DNA of 64,000 nt from Tetradesmus obliquus (lineage: Eukaryota > Chlorophyta > Chlorophyceae > Sphaeropleales > Scenedesmaceae), in assembly GCA_030272155.1 (NCBI GenBank), contig CP126205.1, positions 2,220,501-2,284,500 of the forward strand. The letters run 5' to 3'. The notes beneath the pieces are model-generated. The model did not search any database and was not told the origin of the DNA. It saw only the letters and a program-made list of their open reading frames with translations. A program made the translations under genes and the position numbers. Below, one piece after another: positions 62,663 through 64,000 of the stretch (position 1 is its first letter; each line of letters starts with the position of its first letter).

Positions 62663-63863
62663 GGGGCTTCCACAGCCGATCTGGAGCCAGCTGCAATAAC
62701 AATCAAACCAACATAGCACTATAAACCTACTTGAGGCACACCAGCCCACACAGAGCCCTGCTGCTCAGCGCACAAATGCCTCGATAGGATCGCCAGCCTG
62801 TTAGAGGCGACTGCGTCTTGATCTGTAAAAGGATGACAAATGATCAGATAAGAAGACAATATTCAGATTTGCTCAGCGTCTATTGGCCCATACATTACGT
62901 ACTCATGGTGTCGAAGTCGGAGAAACTATCTTGTTGGCGGTTGTTGAGGGCTAGCAGAACCGAAGCAGGAGACTCATGGAGCATGCTTCAGAGCTTGCAC
63001 ATAAAGCCTTTCGCTGCTGCCTGGCACCAGTGTGCATGACACTGTCACTGAAGTCACCTCGCCTGTACATCAAACTTGCGTGGAGAAGCTGATCGCTACC
63101 TTTTTCAACTGTTGCAATTGTAGCAAGGGAATGCGCTGTCTGAAGGTGCCTGTACGTGGCCTCAGCAGCGTGGTGTGACTTGAGCGGAGAGGAACGCGGC
63201 AGACAATTACTGATAGCGTGATTCTTGACCGGAACAAAAATTTCCTGATAGAGAGCAAGGGACTCACTGCGGGCGTCGGAGCAGAAGTGTTGAGGTGGTT
63301 TGTGCTGCGAGCCTCCACACCCCCGAGGTAGGCTATGCTTAATCGCCAGACAGTCCTTAGGTTGGTTGCTTGTCTACATAGGCGAGTGGGTGCATGCGGG
63401 GGGCGGACCCAGGCGACACCCGGCATATGTGAGAGAGGCTTGGGGCTGCCCGCAGAGACAGTCCCAACAGCACACAGCAAGTGCTCATTGGCATACATGG
63501 TTACCGATCAAGCTGATCAGCTGTCCTATACGCTAGCTGCGAAGCCAGGCACTCCACTTGAACAGCAGCAGCTGGACAGCAGCACAGGGGTGCTGTTGTC
63601 CGTGGGCATATATGGCATGTTGTTGTAACTAATGCTCGATTCAAACATCTCAGCAACAGCCGCAGCAGCGTTTGCATGTGCACGACACCTGCATTGCTAA
63701 TCGCTTTCGGTACTCTTCTAAGCTGTCGCATAGGCCTGATCTCGCTATGCGAGCTTTACCATTGCCATCAAGTGTTATCCCTCACGTTTTCGCTCGCTGT
63801 CTCCCGCAATTGACCCGATGACTCACCACAGGGACAGCTGTAGGAGCAACGACAGCTCCTCCT
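62663..63863. other. Intergenic, no supported gene
   Basis: Leftward and rightward open frames of 60-140 codons occur (e.g. 63498-63070 leftward), but no domain, splice logic or codon runs like those of neighbouring exons support them. It probably contains the AAT promoter and the promoter of a rightward gene beginning near 63864. Confidence 0.45.
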
Positions 63864-64000
63864 ATGGCAGCTATTGCAGTGGCAGCCGTGCACACATGCG
63901 GCAGAAGCAGCCCACGAAGCAGCAGCCCGAGGAGCAGCCCCAGGAGCAGCGTTGACCTGCTGCCTATGGAGAGGCCCCGGTTCCCTGAAGGCCTGCGTGT
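63864..64000 (+). CDS. Start of an unidentified gene (cut by right edge)
   Basis: An open frame from ATG 63864 to the window end encodes MAAIAVAAVHTCGRSSPRSS, more Ser/Pro/Arg repeats, then VDLLPMERPRFPEGLRV. The Ser/Arg-rich, acid-poor start resembles an organelle transit peptide, but 45 codons are too few to be sure. The frame is also open just upstream to an in-frame TGA near 63812, and a cag (63829-63831) could be an acceptor, so this may be an internal exon. Confidence 0.35.
   Translation, partial: MAAIAVAAVHTCGRSSPRSSSPRSSPRSSVDLLPMERPRFPEGLR

Noticed and set aside
63070-63498. 142-codon leftward open frame near the right end
   Set aside because: No recognisable domain or motif and no supporting exons; treated as chance.

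Overview
The window is nuclear DNA of a green alga. The evidence is a plant-type gene set (DET1, an EDR2 C-terminal/DUF1336 protein, a GH9 cellulase) in short-exon, intron-rich genes with GT-AG borders, plus very many CAG/CTG codon runs giving poly-Q, poly-A and poly-S. The style suggests a chlorophycean such as a Scenedesmus/Selenastrum relative, but that placement is inference. I saw no RNA gene, CRISPR array, prokaryotic operon or recognisable viral or retroelement remnant.

Layout: 1-10562 (-) the 5' part of a giant secreted chimeric protein (two LRR modules, Pro hinges, beta-sandwich repeats, two Ly6/uPAR-like Cys modules, DUF5011-like repeats), running off the left edge; 11332-13724 (-) a RING E3 ligase; 14141-21249 (+) a secretory TPR-sulfotransferase ending in KDEL; 21599-25670 (-) a SET-domain methyltransferase; 26206-31084 (-) DET1; 31811-33731 (-) SDF2 (MIR domains, KDEL), divergent from 34017-38778 (+) an EDR2_C protein; 41286-43181 (-) a secreted SnoaL-like protein with one in-frame TAG; 43949-50501 (-) a GH9 endoglucanase with an N-terminal CBM1-like Cys module; 50992-54310 (+) an Ala-rich coiled-coil protein; 56456-62662 (-) an aspartate aminotransferase; 63864-64000 (+) the start of an unidentified gene.

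The outstanding feature is not one gene but a pattern. In at least eight of the eleven main genes, short tandem copies of exon edges (about 40-150 bp, spanning one splice site) sit in the neighbouring introns. One exon start occurs about 16 times (17.07-18.79 kb), another 7 times (46.96-47.77 kb), and final coding exons are copied too, including one that recreates KDEL-stop. Where I could join exons base by base (sulfotransferase, EDR2_C, SDF2, the coiled-coil gene, the SnoaL-like gene), one copy of each exon gives a phase-perfect model, so the other copies are surplus. They could be decoy splice sites, alternative exons or intermediates of intron growth. (CTG)n tracts often form the pyrimidine tract right before these acceptors.
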